From Phycisphaerales bacterium (GTDB lineage Bacteria; Planctomycetota; Phycisphaerae; Phycisphaerales; UBA1924), in NCBI GenBank assembly GCA_030680655.1, contig JAUXUZ010000565.1:1-28981 (forward strand): 28,981 bases of DNA, read 5' to 3'. Positions 17,212-23,628 of this stretch are shown in pieces. How positions within the stretch are numbered: position 1 is the first letter of the stretch; the number at the start of each line of letters is the position of its first letter. The notes beneath the pieces were generated by a model that worked only from the letters and a program-made list of their open reading frames with translations, made no database searches and was not told where the DNA came from. The position numbers and the translations under genes were made by a program.

Positions 17212-20037
17212 ATGCCTGATCCTTCTTCGCCTCGCGATCCAGTGCTCAGAGCCGTAATTGACCAGCTCAAGGGCATTGAGGAACGGCTGGCGAGGCTGGA
17301 GCGACGGGATGAGGCAGGAAGCGCGGCACCGCCGACAGTTCTACCACCCCTGCCACTGAAGCCGCCAATCGTGCCAGCACCCGGCTTCGAGCGTGCCAGT
17401 GCGGTGCCCGCCGAATTGCGCGGCGTGACGCCACCTGCACCGGCTGCGCCGCCGGTGGCGTCGCAGATGTCCGGGAGCGTTCCTCTCCCCACCAACGTTG
17501 CCCCCACTGCGCCACCGATCGCTCCGCCAATCTCCCGTCACGGCACAACCGCGCCGTTGCCCGCTCGCGCGCAGCCCAGCAAACCGCTCAACCTCGAGTG
17601 GATCATCGGCACCAAGGCACTCGCCGCAGCCGGCGCGCTGGCGGTGGTGATCGGCCTGATCTTCTTTCTCAAGTACGCCGTCGAGCAGGGGTGGATCGGC
17701 AAGTTGCCGCCGCTGCTGCGGTGCATGATGGGCGTCGGCTTCGGCGGGCTGCTTGTTGCGGCAGGCGAGCTGGCTCGCCGCAGGGTCAACGCGCTGGCGG
17801 GAGCGGGGCTCTACGCCGCGGGCATCGCCTGCGCGTACGTGTCGGTTTATGCGGGCTACGGGTACTTCACCCCGCCGGTGATCCCGCAGACGGTGGCGTT
17901 TGTGACGCTCGCGCTGGTCAGCGCTCTCGGGATCGCGCTGAGTGCGGGTACTCGTTTGGCGAGCGTGGCGATCGTCAGCCTGGTGGGCGCGTACCTCGCG
18001 CCGTTCCTGATGCACGTTCCCAACCCCAACCCGCTGGTCTTTCCGGCTTACGCCGGCGCGTTGCTGGCGACTGGGCTTGTGCTCGCTGCCTGGCTGCGCG
18101 GGTCGTTCCGCTGGGTCGGGCGGGCCGTCTGGTGGGCCACGATGCTCCTTGGGGGCGGATGGGCCGCGTTCACCCTTGACACGCACCCCGTGCTGGTGAT
18201 CGTCTTTGTGCTCTGCGCGTGGGCGATGATCCACGCCTCGCACATCGTCGCTGCGCGCGGGCAGTTCACCAGCGACGAAGAGCGCGATCTCCCCAGCCCG
18301 TCAACCACCGCGCTTACCCTCCGCGGCAGCGGGCCGATGCTCTCGTCGTTCTCCGTCACCGCGTGGGCGACGGTGCTGATGACCCTCGCGCTCCGCGCTA
18401 TCAGCCCGTCGCTCGATTGGCTCGCGCCGTGCGGAGTCACCGCCGTGACGGGCGCGATGGCCGTGTGGCTTGCCGGTCATCTAGGCGTGGCCACAAACCG
18501 ACCTCGCACCGATTCCGAACGACTGGGCGCCAGCCTGGCGCTGCAGTCGGCCAGCGCACTGATTGGCGCGGTCGCGCTGGCGACAAGCTCAGCCGGCCCG
18601 GCGGCCGCGTTGCTGTGGCTGTGCATGGGGCTAGGGGCGGTCTTCGCCGGGCGCTGGGTCGGAGCGGGTGGACTCGCCGTGGTGATCTACGGCACGGTGC
18701 TGCTGGTGATCGGCACCGCTCGCCTGGTGCTGTGGGACTCGTGGCACTCGTCGCTCTTCTCACCAACGGTCGAGATGCTGGGTCTGGCGCTCTCGCCGTG
18801 GGCGGCCTGGGCTGCGCTCGCCGCGCTGGTCTGGTTCGCGGCCGCCTGGGCGGTATCGATCGGAACGCCCGAGGGGAAGCGGAGCGTCTGGGGCGCGTTG
18901 AAAGCGGGAGCGGCCGTGGCGCTGCTTGTGGCAGCGCTGGTTAAACCAAAGAGCGACCCGTACGCGACAACGTGGGCCATCGTGGTGCTGTGCGTCGGCC
19001 TGATCGGCCTGCACACGCTCCGCCGCCGGCTCGCGCTGCACGTACACACGGTGATCCTGTTGGCGCTGACAACGCTAAAGATCGTGGCCACCGACGTCTT
19101 TTCCGGGCGCGTGCCGCCCGATTCGCCCAACCTGCTCGGCCTGCCGCTGACGCCGTCGCTGTGGCTCTGCATCGGTGCCGCCTGCGCGTGGGCCGTGCTG
19201 GCACTTGCCGCACGCTCGATGATCGGGAGGCACCAGCGGGCCCTTGGGCGTGCGGCCGCGTGCTCGATCGTCGCACTGGCGATGCTGATGCTCGCACCGG
19301 TCACGCAAGACGTTTCGGAGGCGCACCTGATCTGGCCGTGGGCGATGGTTTCCATCCTCGCGACGTTGGTTTCACGCATTGAGCCGCGCATTGGTCTCTG
19401 CACGGGTGCAACCGTCGCTGCGTTCATGGGCGCGATCGCGTGGGTGCTGGCCTGGGTCTTGATGCCGGGGTTTGTTCACTGGACCACCGACTACCCCGCG
19501 ATGCTTCACCCGGGGTTGCTCGGTGCGTTCGCGGTCGTCGGTGCGCTGGTCACGGTCGCGAAGTTCGGTCGGACAGCGACGGGTAACGAGTCCGGGCCGC
19601 TCTTGAGAGCCCTGCCTGCCGCGTGCCTCATCGGCGCCGGCGCAATAGTCTGGCTTGCGTCCAGCTTCGAGGTGTCGCGCATCGCCGAGATGCTCACTGG
19701 GTCGGTCTCCGCGCGCGGCCCTGCCGTCTCAATCTGGTGGGGCCTGCTGGCGGTTTCGCTGCTGTACGCCGGCTTCCGCCGCGCGTTCCCCGGCCTGCGC
19801 TACGCCGGCCTGGCGCTGCTTGGCATGGCCGGCGCAAAGGTCGTGCTGCTCGATATGGCCGGCGCTCCGCAGCTTGCACGCGTGGCGGGGTTTGTGACCC
19901 TCGGGCTGCTGATGCTGGGGACGGCGGTCGGGTACGCCCGTGTGGCGAAGGCGCTCGACGCGGCGAAACCGAAGCCGGAGGCCGCAGGGGGGGGGCGGCG
20001 TGCCGACACCGCCGGCAATGTGACGGTCACCCCCTAA
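17212..20037 (+). CDS. DUF2339 family polytopic membrane protein
   Basis: This 941-residue protein has three parts. Residues 1-35 form a charged helix with coiled-coil character (L-x2-I-E-E-R-L-A-R-L-E-R-R). Residues 36-125 are a Pro/Ala-rich linker. The rest is about two dozen membrane helices. The first of these carries the DUF2339 signature, an E-W-I-I-G-T-K entry followed by F-F-L-K-Y-A-V-E-Q-G-W-I-G. The family is widespread in Gram-negative bacteria and its biochemical role is not known; a cell-envelope function is a guess. The start was placed at the ATG at 17212 because the 37 codons upstream run into the rplK promoter region and look non-coding. No Shine-Dalgarno sequence is present; a 12-bp palindrome takes its place. 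Confidence 0.88.
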   Translation: MPDPSSPRDPVLRAVIDQLKGIEERLARLERRDEAGSAAPPTVLPPLPLKPPIVPAPGFERASAVPAELRGVTPPAPAAPPVASQMSGSVPLPTNVAPTAPPIAPPISRHGTTAPLPARAQPSKPLNLEWIIGTKALAAAGALAVVIGLIFFLKYAVEQGWIGKLPPLLRCMMGVGFGGLLVAAGELARRRVNALAGAGLYAAGIACAYVSVYAGYGYFTPPVIPQTVAFVTLALVSALGIALSAGTRLASVAIVSLVGAYLAPFLMHVPNPNPLVFPAYAGALLATGLVLAAWLRGSFRWVGRAVWWATMLLGGGWAAFTLDTHPVLVIVFVLCAWAMIHASHIVAARGQFTSDEERDLPSPSTTALTLRGSGPMLSSFSVTAWATVLMTLALRAISPSLDWLAPCGVTAVTGAMAVWLAGHLGVATNRPRTDSERLGASLALQSASALIGAVALATSSAGPAAALLWLCMGLGAVFAGRWVGAGGLAVVIYGTVLLVIGTARLVLWDSWHSSLFSPTVEMLGLALSPWAAWAALAALVWFAAAWAVSIGTPEGKRSVWGALKAGAAVALLVAALVKPKSDPYATTWAIVVLCVGLIGLHTLRRRLALHVHTVILLALTTLKIVATDVFSGRVPPDSPNLLGLPLTPSLWLCIGAACAWAVLALAARSMIGRHQRALGRAAACSIVALAMLMLAPVTQDVSEAHLIWPWAMVSILATLVSRIEPRIGLCTGATVAAFMGAIAWVLAWVLMPGFVHWTTDYPAMLHPGLLGAFAVVGALVTVAKFGRTATGNESGPLLRALPAACLIGAGAIVWLASSFEVSRIAEMLTGSVSARGPAVSIWWGLLAVSLLYAGFRRAFPGLRYAGLALLGMAGAKVVLLDMAGAPQLARVAGFVTLGLLMLGTAVGYARVAKALDAAKPKPEAAGGGRRADTAGNVTVTP

Positions 20038-20091
20038 TTGCGCATCTCTCTGCGTGTCACAGGGAATGGCTCTCCCGCACGAGGAGTTCTT

Positions 20092-20703
20092 ATGCACCGC
20101 CCGCACGCCGCGTTGTTCGCCCTGACCGTCACCGCCACCCCCTTCGCTTTCGCGGGTGACGCCCCCACGATTATCCAACAACCCACCGACCGCGCCCTCT
20201 GTTCGGGTTCGCAGACGAGCTTCACGGTGCAGGCAAGCGCCGGAGGGTTCACCCCTGTCACGTTCGATTGGCAGGTTGAGTCAGCAGACGGCGAGTGGTC
20301 GCACCTTCCGATTACCCCCCCTGCCCCGGGCGTCTGGGCGCGGGTGAGCGTGGGCGTTGACGAGATCACCAATACCTCCACGCTCTACTTCTCATGGATC
20401 GGCACCGTGGACACCCGGCGCTACCGGTGCCTGGTCTCGGGCCCGTTCGGGTCCGCGGCCTCTGACCCCGCACGACTGACGGCCCTGACCGCCGACTTTG
20501 GTTCGTCGGGCGGCCAGCCCGCGCCGGATTGGCACTTCGACAACAATGATTTCGTCGCCTACATCGACGCCTTCTTCAACAACAGCCAGTCGGCCGACCT
20601 TGGCTCCGCCGGCGGGCAGCTCGGCGGCGACGGTGTGCTGGACAACAACGACTTCATCGCGATCATCGACCTTTTCTTCAACGGGTGCGTCGAGCTGCAC
20701 TGA
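20092..20703 (+). CDS. Exported Ig-like protein with two dockerin-like repeats
   Basis: This 203-residue protein starts at an ATG at 20092 with GAGGAG six bases upstream. A signal peptide covers residues 1-21, with probable cleavage after A-F-A before G22-D23. Residues 24-131 look like a single Ig-like beta-sandwich, with Cys37 and Cys113 placed for a disulfide and a D-T-R-R-Y-R-C-L-V-S strand typical of Ig folds. Two dockerin-like repeats follow (about 133-162 and 168-197). Each ends in F-D/L-D-N-N-D-F and I-D-x-F-F. The last is followed by Asn-Gly-Cys at 197-199, the Gly-Cys-type ending of these planctomycete modules. The function is unknown; it may be anchored to or assembled at the surface through the repeats. 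The same repeat pair occurs in the protein at 1-422. Confidence 0.85.
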   Translation: MHRPHAALFALTVTATPFAFAGDAPTIIQQPTDRALCSGSQTSFTVQASAGGFTPVTFDWQVESADGEWSHLPITPPAPGVWARVSVGVDEITNTSTLYFSWIGTVDTRRYRCLVSGPFGSAASDPARLTALTADFGSSGGQPAPDWHFDNNDFVAYIDAFFNNSQSADLGSAGGQLGGDGVLDNNDFIAIIDLFFNGCVELH

Positions 20704-20747
20704 CCCCGCTTCGCCAAACGGTCCGGCGGGACGGTATCCTCACGGCG

Positions 20748-21380
20748 ATGAACCACGCCCGACTCCGCTACGCCTCCACCTTCATCTCCAGCGCGGTTCT
20801 CACGCTCACCCTGGCGGGGGGCGGCTGCGGCGGCATGAAGTTCTGGGGCGGACCTAGCGCAGATGTCGCGGTGGTCAGCGCCAGAACGGGCGCTGCGCTC
20901 AAGCCGCGGTTTACAACCGTTGTCTACCGCTCCGCGGACGAGTCAACAATCGACGTCTACCTCACCGACCTTCCGCTGAGCAGGCTGCAGGATGGTGGCG
21001 ACAGTCTCGAGGGTCTGTCGGGGAGCGTCGTGCACGTTGCGCTCTTCCTGCAGCCCTCAGCCGGCAAGACACCGATTGACCCGACGGCCTGCACGGGGGC
21101 CGTGAGGCAGTTGGTCGTCGCCGACGGCGCGATGGGGATGTACGGCGGAGGCGCGTTCATTACGACGGCCGATCCCGGCAAGGAAACGCTCTCGGGCTCG
21201 GTGCGCGGCGGCACGGTCCGCCTCACGCGTGCCTCAGCCAACTTCAACGATCTGCTGGGGCCGGCGAGCATGGAGGGCAAGTTCACCGCCCGCTACGACG
21301 ACGCCGCGTGCCGCGCGATCGCGCAGCGCCTGCAGGACGCGTCGCTGTCTCTGCCCGCGATCAAGTCCGAGCTCAAGTAG
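20748..21380 (+). CDS. Probable lipoprotein of unknown function
   Basis: This 210-residue protein starts at the ATG at 20748, 44 bp after the dockerin-type gene, so co-transcription is plausible. A basic N-terminus and a hydrophobic stretch (about residues 10-24) lead into L-A-G-G-G-C-G-G, which reads as a relaxed lipobox with the acylated Cys near residue 27; the -3 position is Gly instead of Leu, so lipidation is not certain. The mature part is about 180 residues without a known motif. It contains a region of beta-strand-like segments (T-V-V-Y-R-S-A-D-E and V-R-L-T-R-A-S-A-N-F) and one Cys pair. I do not recognise the family. Confidence 0.75.
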   Translation: MNHARLRYASTFISSAVLTLTLAGGGCGGMKFWGGPSADVAVVSARTGAALKPRFTTVVYRSADESTIDVYLTDLPLSRLQDGGDSLEGLSGSVVHVALFLQPSAGKTPIDPTACTGAVRQLVVADGAMGMYGGGAFITTADPGKETLSGSVRGGTVRLTRASANFNDLLGPASMEGKFTARYDDAACRAIAQRLQDASLSLPAIKSELK

Positions 21381-21390
21381 AGGGGCACGC

Positions 21391-22524
21391 TCAGTGGTGC
21401 TCGCGCCACCAGCGTTCGAGCAGCGCATCCGCGGCGTCGTGATAGAGGCTTTTGAGGATGTCGCCGGGGAGGCTGAAGCCGCGCAAGGCCGGCGCGCTCA
21501 TCGCGTCAAACCGTGACGGGTCGACCATCTTGAGGTCCGGGTCGGCGATCGGACTCTCGCCCTCGTAGCAGGTGTCAAACACTGTGCGGAGCGCCCAGTA
21601 GCGGCTCGCGTAGAGTTCGAACGCCTCCTCCGGTGAGTTGGCGAGATCGCCCATCGCGCTCAGGCCGCTCTTGACCGTCGACAACTGGTCCTCGGTGGTC
21701 ACCAGGTCGCTGCCGAAGAGGATCCGGCCCTTCCACTTCCAGAAGAAGGCGAGCACCTCGTCACGCGGGTGCCGGCTGAGTTCACGGACGATCCACTTGG
21801 TTGCGCTCGTGTCGATGTAGAGGTTGGGGTGCGCTTCGAGCAGCGAATCGAGGAACGGGAGGTTTTCCGGCCAGCCGCCCATGTGGGCCGCGATCCACGG
21901 GACGGTGAACTCGTCGAGCATCCTGCGCAGGCCCACGTACTGGTGCGCCTTGGTTCCGTAGGTGGCACCGTCGCCGTAGCGCGTGGCGAACCACGTGTCG
22001 GGATCGGCTACGTGCACCATGATCATCATGCCCAGGCTTGTCGCCAGGCGCGCGTGCTCGCGCCGCCAGGGGCTGTCGATGTCGGCGAGGTCGGTCGCGC
22101 CGCCGGGGAGGATCTCGCGCAGGCGCGGCGAGGCCCAGATCTTCATCATCCGAGCGCCGAAGCGGGCGTGGAACTGCTCGATCGCGCGCAGGTAGCCGGC
22201 GCGGTGGTTGTCGTTGCGGTCGCCGGTCATGAACGCGGGCATGGTGATGAACCGGACCGACTCACCCAGTGCATCACGCACCTCGTCGGCCAGATGCAGC
22301 TGCGTCATCGTGTAGGTGCGCTTGACGTTGAAGAGCACGCGCACCTGGTCGTAAACACGCGCCGCGTTGGCCCCGTGGATGTGGGTGTGCGCGTCGATGA
22401 CCGGCCCGCTGTATGCGGCACCGTTGCCAACAGACACCAGCTTCGCGGCGTCACGGCGGTAGTCGATGCCCAGGCGGTTGGCGGCTGAAAGACGCATCCA
22501 GCAGCGTACGCGTGCGGCATTCAT
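21391..22524 (-). CDS. Amidohydrolase-family metal-dependent hydrolase
   Basis: This TIM-barrel hydrolase of the amidohydrolase-2 type has 377 residues. Strand 1 carries the metal-binding H-x-H motif (I-D-A-H46-T-H48), Lys128 lies in a M-K-I-W segment, His171 in M-V-H-V-A-D, His214 in A-A-H-M-G-G, and Asp273 in F-G-S-D. This is the usual set of metal ligands and the catalytic Asp. The A-H-x-G-G-W-P-E-N-L-P segment is typical of this branch. The substrate cannot be told; relatives act on carboxylic or aromatic acids (decarboxylases) and lactones. The start could also be the ATG at 22497, nine codons later, which would remove a non-conserved end. It converges on the lipoprotein gene with a 10-bp gap and is divergent from mraZ across a 230-bp control region. 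Confidence 0.85.
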   Translation of the reverse strand: MNAARVRCWMRLSAANRLGIDYRRDAAKLVSVGNGAAYSGPVIDAHTHIHGANAARVYDQVRVLFNVKRTYTMTQLHLADEVRDALGESVRFITMPAFMTGDRNDNHRAGYLRAIEQFHARFGARMMKIWASPRLREILPGGATDLADIDSPWRREHARLATSLGMMIMVHVADPDTWFATRYGDGATYGTKAHQYVGLRRMLDEFTVPWIAAHMGGWPENLPFLDSLLEAHPNLYIDTSATKWIVRELSRHPRDEVLAFFWKWKGRILFGSDLVTTEDQLSTVKSGLSAMGDLANSPEEAFELYASRYWALRTVFDTCYEGESPIADPDLKMVDPSRFDAMSAPALRGFSLPGDILKSLYHDAADALLERWWREHH

Positions 22525-22642
22525 TTAGATCGTGGTCAATTTAATCCAGCCTCAGAATCTTTGTGTGCAAAGACTGTCGGTAAAGACCAGCGAGCTACCG
22601 TCTCAACCGCGATAAACACCTGCAAATAAGCAGCTTATGCGG

Positions 22643-22673
22643 TTATCCACAGCGTGTTCCCGAGTTTTCCACA
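22643..22673 (+). promoter_or_regulatory. Pair of DnaA-box-like sites
   Basis: TTATCCACA at 22643-22651 is a perfect match to the DnaA-box consensus. TTTTCCACA at 22665-22673 differs at one base. Both face the same way, 22 bp apart (two helical turns), and the matching extends past the boxes (TCCACAGC then TGT). They lie in an AT-richer stretch, next to a small inverted repeat (ATAAG/CTTAT, 22626-22638). They may serve DnaA regulation of the flanking genes or be part of an origin. Confidence 0.55.
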
Positions 22674-22704
22674 GCTTGTCGGTTCCCATGGATTGCTTGC
22701 AGAA

Positions 22705-22729
22705 TGGGGACCAGTGGGGTATTGTGGGG
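22705..22729 (+). promoter_or_regulatory. MraZ operator: three TGGGG boxes at 10-bp spacing
   Basis: TGGGG occurs at 22705-22709, 22715-22719 and 22725-22729, with 5-bp spacers ACCAG and TATTG. This is the direct-repeat layout known for MraZ binding (TGGGN repeats with 5-nt spacers). It lies 26 bp before the mraZ start and would cover a candidate promoter (TTGCAG at 22697-22702, 17 bp, TATTGT at 22720-22725). Autorepression by MraZ is therefore likely. Confidence 0.8.
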
Positions 22730-22754
22730 AACCTGATTTCTGGAGTGCTCGTGC

Positions 22755-23213
22755 GTGGTGTTCACCGGCCAATCCGACAACCTCATCGACGCCAAAGGGC
22801 GTCTTGCGATACCCGCCAAGTACCGCAAGGAAGAGTGGGGAACGGGCTTGCCGGGGTCCGCCTGGTACTGCATCCCCTGGCCCACCGGTCATCTCCGTCT
22901 GTACACGGAGGCGACGTTCAATCGGCTGGCCGGAGACGAGATCGGATCGCTGACGCCCGACGAGGACGCGGCAGAGATGGATCGGCTGCTGTACGGATCG
23001 GCCGAGCGGTTGGAGACCGATGCGCAGGGGCGCGTGGTGCTGCCCAGATGGCACCAGGACGAAGTCCGCATCGGGACGGAAGTGACAGTCGTCGGCGCGA
23101 GGGACCGCGTCGAAGTCCACGGGCGAGCGGCATGGAAGGCCCTGCTCGAGCAGCGCAAGACACAGATGGCGGCGGTGCAGGCACGGATGTCTGCACGGAG
23201 GGCCGCCGAGTAA
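22755..23213 (+). CDS. mraZ: Transcriptional regulator MraZ
   Basis: MraZ is a ring-forming DNA-binding regulator of the AbrB/MraZ fold that normally represses its own division/cell-wall gene cluster. This one is 152 residues with two tandem copies of the fold. Each copy has the D-x3-R motif used for DNA contact: D12-A-K-G-R16 followed by L-A-I-P, and D89-A-Q-G-R93 followed by V-V-L-P-R. The N-terminus reads M-V-F-T-G, close to the family's M-F-T-G, so GTG at 22755 (GGAG 9 nt upstream) or the adjacent GTG at 22758 is the start. It does not lead a dcw operon here: no rsmH, ftsL, ftsI or mur genes follow, and the next gene is convergent. Three MraZ boxes upstream indicate autoregulation. Confidence 0.93.
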   Translation: MVFTGQSDNLIDAKGRLAIPAKYRKEEWGTGLPGSAWYCIPWPTGHLRLYTEATFNRLAGDEIGSLTPDEDAAEMDRLLYGSAERLETDAQGRVVLPRWHQDEVRIGTEVTVVGARDRVEVHGRAAWKALLEQRKTQMAAVQARMSARRAAE

Positions 23214-23294
23214 GAGCCTGAGCCACGGACGGCTCGTTGACGCCCCAACCTCCACGCATGGATGCGCGGCGGGACGGAGCGGAAGAAGGCGACG

Positions 23295-23326
23295 AGCCCC
23301 GCCGGCCCGAAACGGCCGGCGAGGCT
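23295..23326. other. 13-bp GC-rich hairpin downstream of mraZ
   Basis: AGCCCCGCCGGCC (23295-23307) pairs with GGCCGGCGAGGCT (23314-23326) around the loop CGAAAC. On the plus strand one pair is C/A; on the minus strand the same position is a G-U wobble, so the stem is better formed in a minus-strand RNA. A short TTTG follows on the plus strand, too weak for a good terminator. Confidence 0.5.
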
Positions 23327-23483
23327 TTGAAAGAGTCGGACCTACCCCCACTTCACCCTCTACGCGTTTGTAGTTCTGCCTCTTCAGCTCATTTGCGCGG
23401 GAGAACGAACGGATTCCTGCCCCGGCCCACCACGCTCGCAAGGACGCGAGCGGACGACCGGAGCGACTCTCTCGCCGATGCCC

Positions 23484-23520
23484 ACGCCCGCCGCGCGTTC
23501 AATCGCCCGGCGGGCGTTTT
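23484..23520 (+). terminator. Rho-independent terminator, plus strand
   Basis: ACGCCCGCCG (23484-23493) pairs perfectly over 10 bp with CGGCGGGCGT (23508-23517) around a 14-nt loop, followed by TTTT ending at 23520. An inner alternative stem CGCCC/GGGCG is also possible. It would end a plus-strand transcript about 270 bp past the mraZ stop. Confidence 0.65.
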
Positions 23521-23538
23521 CGTTAGAGAGGGATCAGC

Positions 23539-23614
23539 CATCAGGAGTCAGGCATCAGTGAAAAGACACGCCGCGGGGCGTGCCTTGCGTTTCACTGGTG
23601 CCTGTTGTCTGATG
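23539..23614. repeat. Palindromic REP/MITE-like element after the EF-G-like gene
   Basis: A 76-bp imperfect palindrome has outer arms CATCAG (23539-23544) / CTGATG (23609-23614). Inner arms of 15 bp, 23549-23563 with 23590-23604, pair with one G-T wobble. The tip is CACGCC/GGCGTG (23567-23572 with 23577-23582). CATCAG/CAGGCATCAG words recur on both arms, and the symmetry fades out to about 23531 and 23623. It lies 14 bp after the stop of the EF-G-like gene and has no coding capacity. This is the typical look of a dispersed palindromic repeat, and it may also act as a 3' mRNA end structure. Confidence 0.6.
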
Positions 23615-23628
23615 CCCGATGCCTACTT

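Larger units (their letters stand above)
23214..23628. other. Non-coding stretch between mraZ and the EF-G-like gene, with several hairpins
   Basis: This 415-bp interval holds no credible gene. It contains a 13-bp stem at 23295-23326, a 7-bp stem CGCTCGC/GCGAGCG at 23433-23452, a terminator-like hairpin at 23484-23517 followed by T residues, and a separate palindromic repeat at 23539-23614. The sequence between the first two hairpins (about 23327-23430) is less GC-rich and unexplained. I checked it by eye for tmRNA, RNase P RNA, SRP RNA and tRNA signatures and found none. It could be the mraZ 3' UTR with a tail of decayed DNA, or a small structured RNA. Confidence 0.5.

Noticed and set aside
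22635..23441. A 268-codon minus-strand frame over mraZ
   Set aside because: It is antisense to mraZ, covers the MraZ operator and the hairpin at 23295, and has Arg/Pro-rich shadow composition.
23214..23530. tmRNA, RNase P RNA, SRP RNA or tRNA downstream of mraZ
   Set aside because: None of the conserved core sequences of these RNAs was found on either strand by eye.
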